Origin: CAVSWT01 sp963746735
GTDB lineage: Bacteria > Bacteroidota > Ignavibacteria > Ignavibacteriales > Ignavibacteriaceae
DNA length: 64,000 nt
NCBI GenBank assembly: GCA_963746735.1
Contig: CAVVCO010000022.1
Coordinates: forward strand, 62,001 to 126,000
Direction: 5' to 3'
The position numbers were made by a program, and so were the translations under genes. A model generated the notes under the pieces. The model was not told the DNA's origin and did not search any database. It was given only the letters and a program-made list of their open reading frames with translations. Every line of letters begins with the position of its first letter. Position 1 is the first letter of the stretch. Below, piece by piece: positions 8,577 through 16,847 of the stretch.

Positions 8577-10337
8577 ATGACCGAACTAACAAAATTAAAT
8601 ATTAACCGTATTTCTAAAATCATTATTATTATTACCAGCATTATTGGGCTTGCTGCTATAGTTGCCGAATACGGATTTCAAGTTTCAAAAGACAATGCAA
8701 TCATACTGCATTATATTTCAATCTTTGTAGTTGCAGTTTTTATACTCTACCAGCTTATTCAGGTTTTTATCTCAGATAACAAAATTGAACATCTTAAGTC
8801 TCATAAGATTGAGACATTAATCATTTTATTTATTATTGTAGAAAGTATTCTTATAGTTCTCGGCCACAGTTTAATTAGGAGCCTTGGAACTGCTTTACAT
8901 TTAAAGGACGTCGCATTTCTCTATATTGTTTTTGCACAGTTTTATATAATCATAGGGTTAATTTCCGGGGGCTTGAGATACAATAAAAAAATTCTTCAAT
9001 TAAAAATTCATCCTTCACGCCTTTTTGTATTAAGCTTTGTTGGTCTAATTACGTTTGGAACTTTGCTTTTGCTGCTCCCTGCTTCTACAGTTAAAGGAAG
9101 CATTTCATTTTTCGATGCATTATTTACTTCAACAAGTGCAGTCTGTGTAACAGGATTAATAACAGTTGATACGGCGACTTACTTTACCAAGTTCGGACAA
9201 ATCGTGATAATGTTTTTATTTCAGGTTGGCGGCCTTGGATTAATGACTTTTACAACTTTCTTCGCATTATTTTTAGCGGGTGGAATGGGAATTAAAGAAA
9301 GGATACTTTTACGTGATCTGATGGATGAAGATAATGTAGGAGCAATTACAAAAGTACTCGCCTATTTAACTTTAATTACTTTTGTCATCGAAGGTATAGG
9401 AGCAATATTATTATTCCAGAGCATCGCACCTACAACAAAAAATATTGGTGACGCAATATTCACTTCTATTTTTCATTCTATTTCGGCTTTTTGTAACGCC
9501 GGGTTTTCTTTGTTCACATTAAATCTTAGTGACCCTCTCGTGCGTAATAATTTTATATACACAACAACTATAAGCCTGCTTATAATTTTAGGTGGAATTG
9601 GTTTCCCCACTATTATGAGTTTGCTGAATGTAAAAAGCATTAGAACTTATTTCATTAGATTTAGATTTAAATTATCATTGCAGATTAAATTGATTTTATA
9701 CACGACAATATTTTTAATTGTTGCCGGAACTATCTTTACTTTTCTTTTGGAATATAATAACTCGCTGGCACAATTTAGCCTCTGGCAAAAAATTAATGCA
9801 TCTTATTTCCAATCTGTATCTGCGAGAACTGCGGGATTTAATACCATTGATATTTCAAAGTTTTCCGCTGCAGCAACAATTTTATATTTATTTCTAATGT
9901 TTGTGGGAGCGTCTCCAGGCGGAACCGGCGGAGGAATAAAGACAACAACTTTTTCAATTCTTATATTTTCAACTTTTTCTTTTTTAAGAAATGAAAAAAA
10001 TGTTACAATTGGAAATAGAACTATACCTAATGAAATTGTATTAAGAGCTTTAATAAAAACACTTGCGAGTTTAGCTATAATAACATTAGGGATTTTTCTT
10101 TTGACTGTTTCGGAAAATAAGAATTTAATAGATATTTCGTTTGAAGCTTTTAGTGCATTTGGAACAGTCGGATTATCAAGAGGAATAACTTCGACCTTGA
10201 CCGATCCTGGTAAAGTTATAATTACACTATTAATGTTAATTGGTAGAGTTGGGCCATTTGCCTTCCTCTACAGCATTTTGAAAAATAAAGAGCCCAAGGT
10301 TTACGATTTACCAAATGAAAATATTTCTACTCTATAA
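8577..10337 (+). CDS. ktrB: potassium uptake protein, KtrB/TrkH family
   Basis: A 586-residue channel-like potassium transporter. All four pore loops are visible: TSAVCVTGL near residue 190, SISAFCNAGFSL near 305, SARTAGFNTID near 415 and FSAFGTVGLSRG near 525, each with the conserved glycine of the selectivity filter. The canonical core (FQVGGLGLMTFTTF) begins after an N-terminal extension of about 130 residues with four extra helices, longer than classical KtrB (about 450). It is followed 11 bases later by its RCK regulator KtrA. Function: K+ uptake (K+/Na+-coupled in the family) at the inner membrane. Confidence 0.93.
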   Translation: MTELTKLNINRISKIIIIITSIIGLAAIVAEYGFQVSKDNAIILHYISIFVVAVFILYQLIQVFISDNKIEHLKSHKIETLIILFIIVESILIVLGHSLIRSLGTALHLKDVAFLYIVFAQFYIIIGLISGGLRYNKKILQLKIHPSRLFVLSFVGLITFGTLLLLLPASTVKGSISFFDALFTSTSAVCVTGLITVDTATYFTKFGQIVIMFLFQVGGLGLMTFTTFFALFLAGGMGIKERILLRDLMDEDNVGAITKVLAYLTLITFVIEGIGAILLFQSIAPTTKNIGDAIFTSIFHSISAFCNAGFSLFTLNLSDPLVRNNFIYTTTISLLIILGGIGFPTIMSLLNVKSIRTYFIRFRFKLSLQIKLILYTTIFLIVAGTIFTFLLEYNNSLAQFSLWQKINASYFQSVSARTAGFNTIDISKFSAAATILYLFLMFVGASPGGTGGGIKTTTFSILIFSTFSFLRNEKNVTIGNRTIPNEIVLRALIKTLASLAIITLGIFLLTVSENKNLIDISFEAFSAFGTVGLSRGITSTLTDPGKVIITLLMLIGRVGPFAFLYSILKNKEPKVYDLPNENISTL

Positions 10338-10348
10338 AGGAAAATAAA

Positions 10349-11038
10349 ATGAATAGGAAATTTGCAGTAATAGGTTTAGGAGATTTTGGAATGAGTGTTG
10401 CCACATCACTGGCTGAGAATGGTTCAGAGGTGATAGCAATTGACAGCGATATGGAAGTAATTGAAGAAATTAAAGACAAAGTTACTTTTGCAGCTAAGAT
10501 GGATTCAACTGAAGAAAAAGGATTAAGGTCACTAGGAATTGATAAAGTTGATGCCGTTATTATTTCTATCGGGACTAATTTTGAGGATACAATTTTAACG
10601 TCTGTATTACTGCTTCAAATGGGAGTAAAAAAAGTTATTGCTAGAGCTTCATCAAAAATACAAGAAAAGATTTTGTTAAAACTTGGTGTGCATAATGTTA
10701 TAACTCCTGAATTTGAAATAGCCAGACGAATTGCAACAACGCTAATTAATGATGAAGTACTGGATTTCTTTCCACTTGGCGAGGATTATAACATTGTCCA
10801 GGTTAGAACCCCAAAATCTTTTGTCGGCAAGACACTTCAGGAAATCGATTTAAGACTACGATACAATCTTAATCTAATTACGCTTAAAAGAAGCTATATA
10901 GTTAAAGATGAAGATTCTGGAGAAGAAATTGTTAAAGAAAGAATTTATGGTGTACCTACTGCAAGCACTGTTGTTGAAGAAAATGATGTACTGGTAGTAT
11001 TCGGAAAAGACAAAGATGTGAAGAAAATTTTGGAATAA
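10349..11038 (+). CDS. ktrA: potassium uptake regulator KtrA (RCK domain)
   Basis: A 229-residue cytoplasmic protein. An N-terminal Rossmann-type RCK domain starts MNRKFAVIGLGDFGMSVA with the GxGxxG nucleotide motif at residues 9-14, a conserved acidic residue after the second strand (AIDSD), and a C-terminal RCK_C domain (about 140-229, VGKTLQEIDLRLRYNLNLI). KtrA rings bind ATP/ADP or NAD(H) and gate KtrB. It has a good upstream AAAGGAAAATAAA spacing and lies 11 bases after ktrB. It is the last gene of the five-gene ion operon. Confidence 0.94.
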   Translation: MNRKFAVIGLGDFGMSVATSLAENGSEVIAIDSDMEVIEEIKDKVTFAAKMDSTEEKGLRSLGIDKVDAVIISIGTNFEDTILTSVLLLQMGVKKVIARASSKIQEKILLKLGVHNVITPEFEIARRIATTLINDEVLDFFPLGEDYNIVQVRTPKSFVGKTLQEIDLRLRYNLNLITLKRSYIVKDEDSGEEIVKERIYGVPTASTVVEENDVLVVFGKDKDVKKILE

Positions 11039-11062
11039 ATATCAATTATTTTAGCTTTAATG

Positions 11063-11081
11063 ATGCAAATATTATCTGCAT
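11063..11081. promoter_or_regulatory. imperfect palindrome downstream of ktrA
   Basis: The sequence ATGCAAATATTATCTGCAT matches its own reverse complement at 15 of 19 positions. It lies 25 bases after the ktrA stop and about 120 bases before the sigma-54 -24 element. It could be a second activator site for that promoter or a weak terminator, but no T-run follows. Confidence 0.25.
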
Positions 11082-11130
11082 TTTAACTCATCATAATTTA
11101 AATACACCCCTTTATTAAATTTCCAAATAA

Positions 11131-11153
11131 ATATTCGATGATAAATCGAATAT
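11131..11153. promoter_or_regulatory. perfect palindrome, likely enhancer-binding-protein site
   Basis: The arms ATATTCGAT and ATCGAATAT are perfect inverted repeats of 9 bases separated by 5. The site lies about 47-69 bases upstream of a textbook sigma-54 promoter, a common distance for activator binding. The activator is not known; the only sigma-54 activator in this window is at 53735-55141. Confidence 0.55.
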
Positions 11154-11199
11154 AGCATTTAATGTTTCGCCCCATGCTATATTCATCTATTAAATGGAA

Positions 11200-11214
11200 T
11201 GGCACAACACTTGC
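11200..11214 (+). promoter_or_regulatory. sigma-54 (RpoN) -24/-12 promoter
   Basis: TGGCAC, five bases, then TTGC: an exact match to the sigma-54 consensus with the correct spacing between the GG and GC elements. Transcription would start near 11226, about 80 bases before the chosen start codon of the TolC-like gene. It implies that expression of the downstream cluster needs an ATP-hydrolysing activator. I scanned the other intergenic regions by eye and found no second match this good. Confidence 0.72.
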
Positions 11215-11304
11215 CTAATTCTCGAAAATATCTAAATGAGCCTTCATTATAAACAAGTTTGGGGTGAGCCGAAAGATTTTATCAAAAAAATACTACTATT
11301 TATT

Positions 11305-12717
11305 ATGAAAACATTAATACTATTTCTATTTATTCTTTTCTGCAGCAATACTTTTTCACAATCAGACTTACCTGAAACGGGCAAATCTACCGAAATTAAG
11401 CTTTTATCACTAGAAGATTGTATAAAAACAGCCTTAGAAAATAATCATAAAATTAAAGCGGCAAAATATGGAGTTGAAATTGCAAGGGCTCAAAAGAAGC
11501 AAGCCGAATCCGGGTATTACCCGCAAATTAACTTCAATGCATCTGCAAGCATAAATGATCAGGATCCATTGTTTATAATGCCGGCTTTCCAAATGGAACT
11601 TCCGGCAATACCAATTCCGGGGCTTAATCTTAATCTAGGTGCAATTGATGTACCTCAGCAGAATGTAAAATTATTAGATAAAAAAAATGCTCACGGTAGT
11701 ATTGAACTTATCTATCCCATTTATACAGGCGGCAAAATACAAGCATTGAATGAACAAGCCAAAAATGGAATTGTGGTTGCTAACCAGGACTACAAGAAAA
11801 GTGATCTCGATGTAGAATTTGAAACTACTAAATATTATTACGCAGCGGTGCTGACAAAAAATCTTTTTGAAATTGGCAAAGAAGCTCTTGGAAGAATGGA
11901 AGGAACTCTAACCATTACAGAAAACATGTACAAAAACGGTTCGGGCTCAACAACTAAATTAGATTATTTAAAAAATAAATTGATGGTTGACCAGGTAAGA
12001 ACAATTGTAACTGAACTTAAGAAAAATATTAAGACCACAAAGGATGCGTTGATTTTTACTCTTGGCGGCGAAAATAATTTTGAACTAAAAACTGACTCAA
12101 TTCCATTTGATTCTTCTGAATTTGAATTGGATGCTATCATGAGTAAAGCCTACTCCAATAATACTGATTGGGCAAAAGTTAATGCCGCAATGCTTGCATA
12201 CCAGGCAAAAATTGATGAAGCTAAAAGTAACCACCTCCCTTCTTTGGCACTATTCGCCAAGTTCGATCAAAATTTTAATCCTTACAAATATGGAATTGTA
12301 AATAAAGATAATAACACTATGTGGACAGTAGGCGTGGGAATGCAGCTGTCTATTTTTAATGGTTTTAGAACGACGAATGAAGTAAATGAAGCTGAATCGC
12401 AATTAAAAAAACTGGACGAACAAAAAAATTTATTGCATGATGGAATTATTTTCCAGATTAAGGATGCACTAAACAAATTAGATATCACAAAGCAAAATGT
12501 TAATAATACTCTTCAAGCTCAGATAACCGCTACTGAAAATTGTTCACTAAACGAGAGAGCTTTTAATCAGGATATGGTTGAAGCGAAAGATTTCATTGAG
12601 TCTCAAATAATTGAATCCTTAATGAAAGCACAGTATCAAAAAGCACTTTATGATCATATTGAAGCACAAGCTTTAGTGAATTATATCGTAGGTAAACAAT
12701 TAATTTTAATAAAATAG
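11305..12717 (+). CDS. TolC-family outer membrane efflux protein
   Basis: A 470-residue protein from the ATG at 11305, chosen because a signal peptide starts there (MKTLILFLFILFCSNTFSQ); an in-frame ATG at 11236 would add 23 polar residues ahead of it. The mature part is mostly long helices with TolC-like features: SLEDCIKTALENNHKIKAAK near the N-terminus, a repeated second half, and a PSLALFAKFD segment. TolC proteins form trimeric outer-membrane/periplasmic tunnels. No membrane-fusion protein or inner-membrane pump is adjacent. Instead it is followed by four periplasmic binding proteins, and it is the first gene after the sigma-54 promoter. Confidence 0.85.
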   Translation: MKTLILFLFILFCSNTFSQSDLPETGKSTEIKLLSLEDCIKTALENNHKIKAAKYGVEIARAQKKQAESGYYPQINFNASASINDQDPLFIMPAFQMELPAIPIPGLNLNLGAIDVPQQNVKLLDKKNAHGSIELIYPIYTGGKIQALNEQAKNGIVVANQDYKKSDLDVEFETTKYYYAAVLTKNLFEIGKEALGRMEGTLTITENMYKNGSGSTTKLDYLKNKLMVDQVRTIVTELKKNIKTTKDALIFTLGGENNFELKTDSIPFDSSEFELDAIMSKAYSNNTDWAKVNAAMLAYQAKIDEAKSNHLPSLALFAKFDQNFNPYKYGIVNKDNNTMWTVGVGMQLSIFNGFRTTNEVNEAESQLKKLDEQKNLLHDGIIFQIKDALNKLDITKQNVNNTLQAQITATENCSLNERAFNQDMVEAKDFIESQIIESLMKAQYQKALYDHIEAQALVNYIVGKQLILIK

Positions 12718-12736
12718 TAGTCAAAGAAATAAATTA

Positions 12737-13696
12737 ATGAGCAAACCAATTCAAATATTCAATCGAAATTATTTCTCACTCATTTTGAAAATATTTTTAT
12801 TTTCATTTCTTTTTTCGGTTTTAATTTATGCACAAGGCAATTCTGTAGAAAAAAAAGAAAATGAACTTGGAATTGCATTTTTAAAAGATATGCTTGTAAA
12901 TGTTGATGTTAATGATGCTTTTGTTGCCATAAAAGTTTGGATTAATGAATTAAATAAACAAATAAATCTTGGTATGGAAGGCAAGCCGATCTTATATGAT
13001 AACATGTACGAACTTGCAAAATATTTTAAAAAAAATAATATATCAATTATAGTCTGCAGTTCTCTTGAATATTTAGAGTATAAATCAAAAATGGATATTA
13101 CGCCCGTGCTTTTAGGTACTGGCGAAAATGGGATATCTGAAAATTATGTTATCCTCACTAAAGTTAAGAGCAATATTTCAAACCTTACTCAATTAAAAAA
13201 CAAAAGAATTATTGTTCATGCTGGTTCAAATTCAGAAATTATTTACATGTGGCTAAAAGTTCTATTACATGATTCAAAACTGGGAGATGATAAAACATTT
13301 TTTAAAGGCCTAAAAGAAGGCAATCTAGCATCGCAAGTGATACTATCTGTCTTCTTTGATCAAAATGATGCATGTATTGTTACAAAAACAGCCTACGAAA
13401 CAATGGTTGAACTTAATCCACAAGTTGCAAAATCTATGCATATAATACAGACTTCTCCACCTTTTATAATAGGGCTATCGTGCTTTACAAATGAATTTCT
13501 TAAAACAGAAATCAGTCATAAAATTATTAATACAGCGTGCAGTGCTAAAGAATTTCCTTTTGGAAAACAAATTTTCGCTCTATTAAAAATGAATAAACTA
13601 TATCAATTTAAAACTGGATATATTGATAGTACCGCACAGCTTCTAAACAGATATAAGAAAATACTTAATAAAGATGGGATAATTTCTACAAAATGA
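12737..13696 (+). CDS. PhnD-like periplasmic binding protein, type A copy 1
   Basis: A 319-residue exported protein with an N-terminal hydrophobic segment (about residues 15-35, ending YAQG). It matches the PhnD / phosphate-phosphonate-binding fold (COG3221-type): DVNVNDAFVAIKVWINEL near the start, an LKNKRIIVHAGSNSEIIYMW hinge, and NDACIVTKTAYETMVELNPQ near residue 225. No ABC permease or ATPase is nearby, so a sensory role is more likely than transport (inference). It is closest to the protein at 14634-15575. Its stop overlaps the start of the next gene (ATGA). Confidence 0.78.
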   Translation: MSKPIQIFNRNYFSLILKIFLFSFLFSVLIYAQGNSVEKKENELGIAFLKDMLVNVDVNDAFVAIKVWINELNKQINLGMEGKPILYDNMYELAKYFKKNNISIIVCSSLEYLEYKSKMDITPVLLGTGENGISENYVILTKVKSNISNLTQLKNKRIIVHAGSNSEIIYMWLKVLLHDSKLGDDKTFFKGLKEGNLASQVILSVFFDQNDACIVTKTAYETMVELNPQVAKSMHIIQTSPPFIIGLSCFTNEFLKTEISHKIINTACSAKEFPFGKQIFALLKMNKLYQFKTGYIDSTAQLLNRYKKILNKDGIISTK

Positions 13697-14622
13697 AGTC
13701 TTACTATTTAAAATTTAAAATTATTAAAAGTTCATTTATACTAATGCTGATAACTTTTTTGGCCTCACCTCTATATCCTCAAGCTAGTTCGAATGAAAAT
13801 AAAACTATATACACTGCTGCATTTTATAAAAATCCTTTTGACGATGTTAACCCAAATGATGCAGTTACTGCTTATAATGTTTGGATAAAGGAATTAATGA
13901 AAAATGTCGATCTTAATTTTATAATTAATGTTAAACTATATGACAGTTTTGAGGAGTTAACTAAAAAGTTTGAAAAGGATAAAATTGCGCTCTCAATTTT
14001 ATCTACTGTTGACTATCTAACTTATTCAAATAGGGCAAATTTTAGGCCTATGTTTTCTCCATTAATGGACAATAACCCCGGAAGCAAATATATAATTATC
14101 ACAAGTCGGGACAAACAATTTAATACAATTAGTGATTTGAAAAATTCAAGTATTGGAATAACCACATCTTACTTACACAAGGCTGCAGCATTATGGCTAG
14201 AATCACTTTTATTTGACAATAATTTACCTAACAAAGATGCCTTTTTTAGCCGAATTATTGAGAGTACTAAGGATTCCAAAATTGTTCTCGACGTGTTTTT
14301 TGGAAAACTAGATGCCTGCTTAGTATCTGAATCTGCATTTGAACTAATGATTGACTTAAATCCGCAGATGAAATCAAAATTAAAAATAATAGGTCAATCT
14401 CCTTTATTCATGAATGTTATTTTATGCTTTACAAATAATTTAAAAGACAAAAATGTTTATGAGACAATAAAAAATAAAATAATGACTATCAATACATATA
14501 GCTCTGGGGAACAAATGCTAAAGATTATGAAAATTAAAAGTATTATACCGTTTAAAGAAGAATATTTGGAAAGCACAAAAAAACTGTTGAGAGCATATAC
14601 TGAATTAAAGAAAAAACATTAG
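13693..14622 (+). CDS. PhnD-like periplasmic binding protein, type B copy 1
   Basis: A 309-residue exported protein with a signal-like segment (SFILMLITFLASPLYPQ). It belongs to the same fold as its neighbours but is a distinct subtype: IYTAAFYKNPFDDVNPNDAV near residue 37 and KLDACLVSESAFELMIDLNP in the second lobe are shared nearly word for word with the protein at 15572-16480. It overlaps the preceding type A gene by four bases, so each A-B pair is translationally coupled. The ligand is unknown; phosphate-like or phosphonate-like anions are the family's usual ligands. Confidence 0.77.
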   Translation: MKSYYLKFKIIKSSFILMLITFLASPLYPQASSNENKTIYTAAFYKNPFDDVNPNDAVTAYNVWIKELMKNVDLNFIINVKLYDSFEELTKKFEKDKIALSILSTVDYLTYSNRANFRPMFSPLMDNNPGSKYIIITSRDKQFNTISDLKNSSIGITTSYLHKAAALWLESLLFDNNLPNKDAFFSRIIESTKDSKIVLDVFFGKLDACLVSESAFELMIDLNPQMKSKLKIIGQSPLFMNVILCFTNNLKDKNVYETIKNKIMTINTYSSGEQMLKIMKIKSIIPFKEEYLESTKKLLRAYTELKKKH

Positions 14623-14633
14623 GTGTCTTAAAA

Positions 14634-15575
14634 GTGAAAACTGTAAATTTAAAAATTATATTTCAAAGAATGATTTCAATCATATTGATATCATTAATAT
14701 CTTTCCCATGCTTTTATCCCCAAAGCCACCCAGATAAAGACACACAGAATAAATTTGTAATTGCTTTTATAAAAAATACAATTACAGATGTAAATATTAA
14801 TGATGCAGTCGTGGCACTAAAAGTTTGGGCACAGGAAGTAAATAATCGTATGGAATTAGGTTATGAGCCAAATGTTTTAGTGTACGACAACATTGAAGAA
14901 CTAATTAAAAAAGTTAATAAAGACAATGTGTCAATGGTAGTTTGCAATTCCTTAGATTATTTGCAGAATAAATCGAAATTACCTATTAGACCTGTAATGT
15001 ATAATCCAAATCCTTATCCGTTTATTCTCACTGTAAGAAGAAAGGATGATATAAAAGACCTCTCAGAACTTAGAGGAAAAAAGATAATTTTGGATATCAG
15101 TATAAATGCAGAGATACAATATATGTGGCTGAAAGTGTTATTAAAGGAAAATAATTGTGGCGAATATAAATCATTCTTTAAAGAAATAAAAGAAGGTGAT
15201 GCGTCTTCACAAGCTATACTTTCAGTATTCTTTGGACAATCTGATGCATGTATAGTCAACAAGTCTGCATTTCAGACCATGATAGAATTAAATCCTCAAG
15301 TCGGAAAATCGCTTAAGATATTAAAATCTTCAGAACCTTTTGCTAATGGTTTGGCTTTTTTCACACTTGAATTTCTTAAACATAAAGAGACATGTGATAA
15401 GATATTAAAATCAGCTTTTGAAGTGGAAAGCTATCCTGCGGGTAAGCAAATTTTTGCCTTATTAAGAACAAAGCAGGTTGTCCCATATAAAGATGAGGGT
15501 TTGGAATCCACGCAAAACTTGATGGATCTGTATAATAAACTTTTTCCCGCAAATAGGACTGCTATTAAAAAATGA
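14634..15575 (+). CDS. PhnD-like periplasmic binding protein, type A copy 2
   Basis: A 313-residue exported protein read from GTG at 14634, 11 bases after the preceding gene; the start gives a signal peptide (ISIILISLISFPCFYPQ). It parallels the type A protein at 12737-13696: DVNINDAVVALKVWAQEVNN, IQYMWLKVLLKENN, EGDASSQAILSVFFGQSDAC and MIELNPQVGKSLKI. The match in order, overlap and subtype shows that a two-gene A-B unit of about 1.9 kb was duplicated in tandem. Confidence 0.77.
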   Translation: MKTVNLKIIFQRMISIILISLISFPCFYPQSHPDKDTQNKFVIAFIKNTITDVNINDAVVALKVWAQEVNNRMELGYEPNVLVYDNIEELIKKVNKDNVSMVVCNSLDYLQNKSKLPIRPVMYNPNPYPFILTVRRKDDIKDLSELRGKKIILDISINAEIQYMWLKVLLKENNCGEYKSFFKEIKEGDASSQAILSVFFGQSDACIVNKSAFQTMIELNPQVGKSLKILKSSEPFANGLAFFTLEFLKHKETCDKILKSAFEVESYPAGKQIFALLRTKQVVPYKDEGLESTQNLMDLYNKLFPANRTAIKK

Positions 15576-16480
15576 ATCCTTTCTGCATAAAATATAAAAT
15601 TATAAATTTTACTCTGTTTTATTTCTTAGTTATTGTATTAAATAATTTCCCGCAATCAAAATCTGTCGAAGATAAAACAATTTATACCGCTGCCTTTTAT
15701 AGCAATCCTTTTGATGATGTCAACTCTAATGATGCAATTGTTGCCTATAATACATGGTTTCAAGAAATTAACCTGAATATACCATTAAAAGTAAAACTCT
15801 ATAAGGATTTTAGTGAACTATCGAGCATTTACGAAAAAGATAATATTGTCATAGCTATTATAGCTACAACAGATTATTTGTCTTCTAATGCTAAGAATTA
15901 TTTTCAGCCGATGTTTGCACCAACCATCAATAACAAACCTGGAACCAGTTATTTACTAATTACTAAAAAAGAAAAGAAGCTTAATTCTTTAAATGATTTG
16001 CACAATTTGAGTTTAGGTTACAACCCGTCTTATACTCATTCTGCCGGTAGTGTTTGGCTGGATATATTATTATACAAAAATAAGCTACCCAAAAAAGAAA
16101 ACTTTTTTAGTAAAATTGATGGAATAACTAAAGAATCAAAAGTCATAATGGATGTATTTTTTGGAAAGTTAGATGCATGTTTGGTTTCTGAAGCTTCCTT
16201 CGATTTGATAACAGAATTAAATCCGCAAATTAGCAAGCAGCTTAAAATAATGGATAAATCTCAACTATATATTAATGGATTTTTATGTTTCAGTAAGGAT
16301 AAAAAGAATAAATCTATTTATGACGAATTGAAGAAGAGAATAATTAATATGTCAAAATATGACGCCGGAAAACAAATACTTCAAATCTTGAAAGTAAATA
16401 ATATTACTCCTTACAAAGAAGAGTATATTGATTCTTTTGTAGAATTAATAAAAGAGCAAAATAATATTAAAGTAAACTAA
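15572..16480 (+). CDS. PhnD-like periplasmic binding protein, type B copy 2
   Basis: A 302-residue exported protein and the fourth paralogue. It overlaps the previous gene by four bases (ATGA), exactly as in the first A-B pair. TIYTAAFYSNPFDDVNSNDA and GKLDACLVSEASFDLITELN mark it as type B. The C-terminus (KYDAGKQILQILKVNNITPY) resembles a decayed fifth copy at 16633-16789. No transporter subunits accompany it; the downstream kinases are plausible partners (inference). Confidence 0.77.
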   Translation: MNPFCIKYKIINFTLFYFLVIVLNNFPQSKSVEDKTIYTAAFYSNPFDDVNSNDAIVAYNTWFQEINLNIPLKVKLYKDFSELSSIYEKDNIVIAIIATTDYLSSNAKNYFQPMFAPTINNKPGTSYLLITKKEKKLNSLNDLHNLSLGYNPSYTHSAGSVWLDILLYKNKLPKKENFFSKIDGITKESKVIMDVFFGKLDACLVSEASFDLITELNPQISKQLKIMDKSQLYINGFLCFSKDKKNKSIYDELKKRIINMSKYDAGKQILQILKVNNITPYKEEYIDSFVELIKEQNNIKVN

Positions 16481-16632
16481 AAGTAGTAATTGAGTATTCT
16501 AATTAACAATAAATGTTAATCAATATTGAAATAAAAACATTTTAATATTCAAAGAGAGCTAATTAAAAAGTATGATAATTCTATTCCGTCAATATTATGA
16601 ATTAAGTAGCCTTAGTTAGGTTTAATAAAAAT

Positions 16633-16789
16633 GAAACAATAAATGCTATTGGCAAATATGATTCTGGCAGGCAAATTCTGAAACTTTTATAAAATAGAGA
16701 AGCTTTTACCTTTTAAAAATGAATTTTTAGCTTCTTATAAAGAATTACTGGGAAATTATAATAGGATAAAAAATGAGATCCACTTATAA
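16633..16789 (+). pseudogene. remnant of a fifth PhnD-like (type B) gene
   Basis: Only the C-terminal part is recognisable. One frame reads ETINAIGKYDSGRQILKLL, parallel to the end of the preceding protein (INMSKYDAGKQILQIL). After a one-base shift at about 16690 the similarity continues as KIEKLLPFKNEFLASYKELL and a stop at 16787-16789. The 150 bases between the fourth gene and this remnant hold no open frame. It shows that the array was once at least five genes long. Confidence 0.65.
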
Positions 16790-16847
16790 TTTTATGTTGC
16801 AAAATAATATGTCTTAGACTTTTTAAATAATATTAGATAAAAATAAA

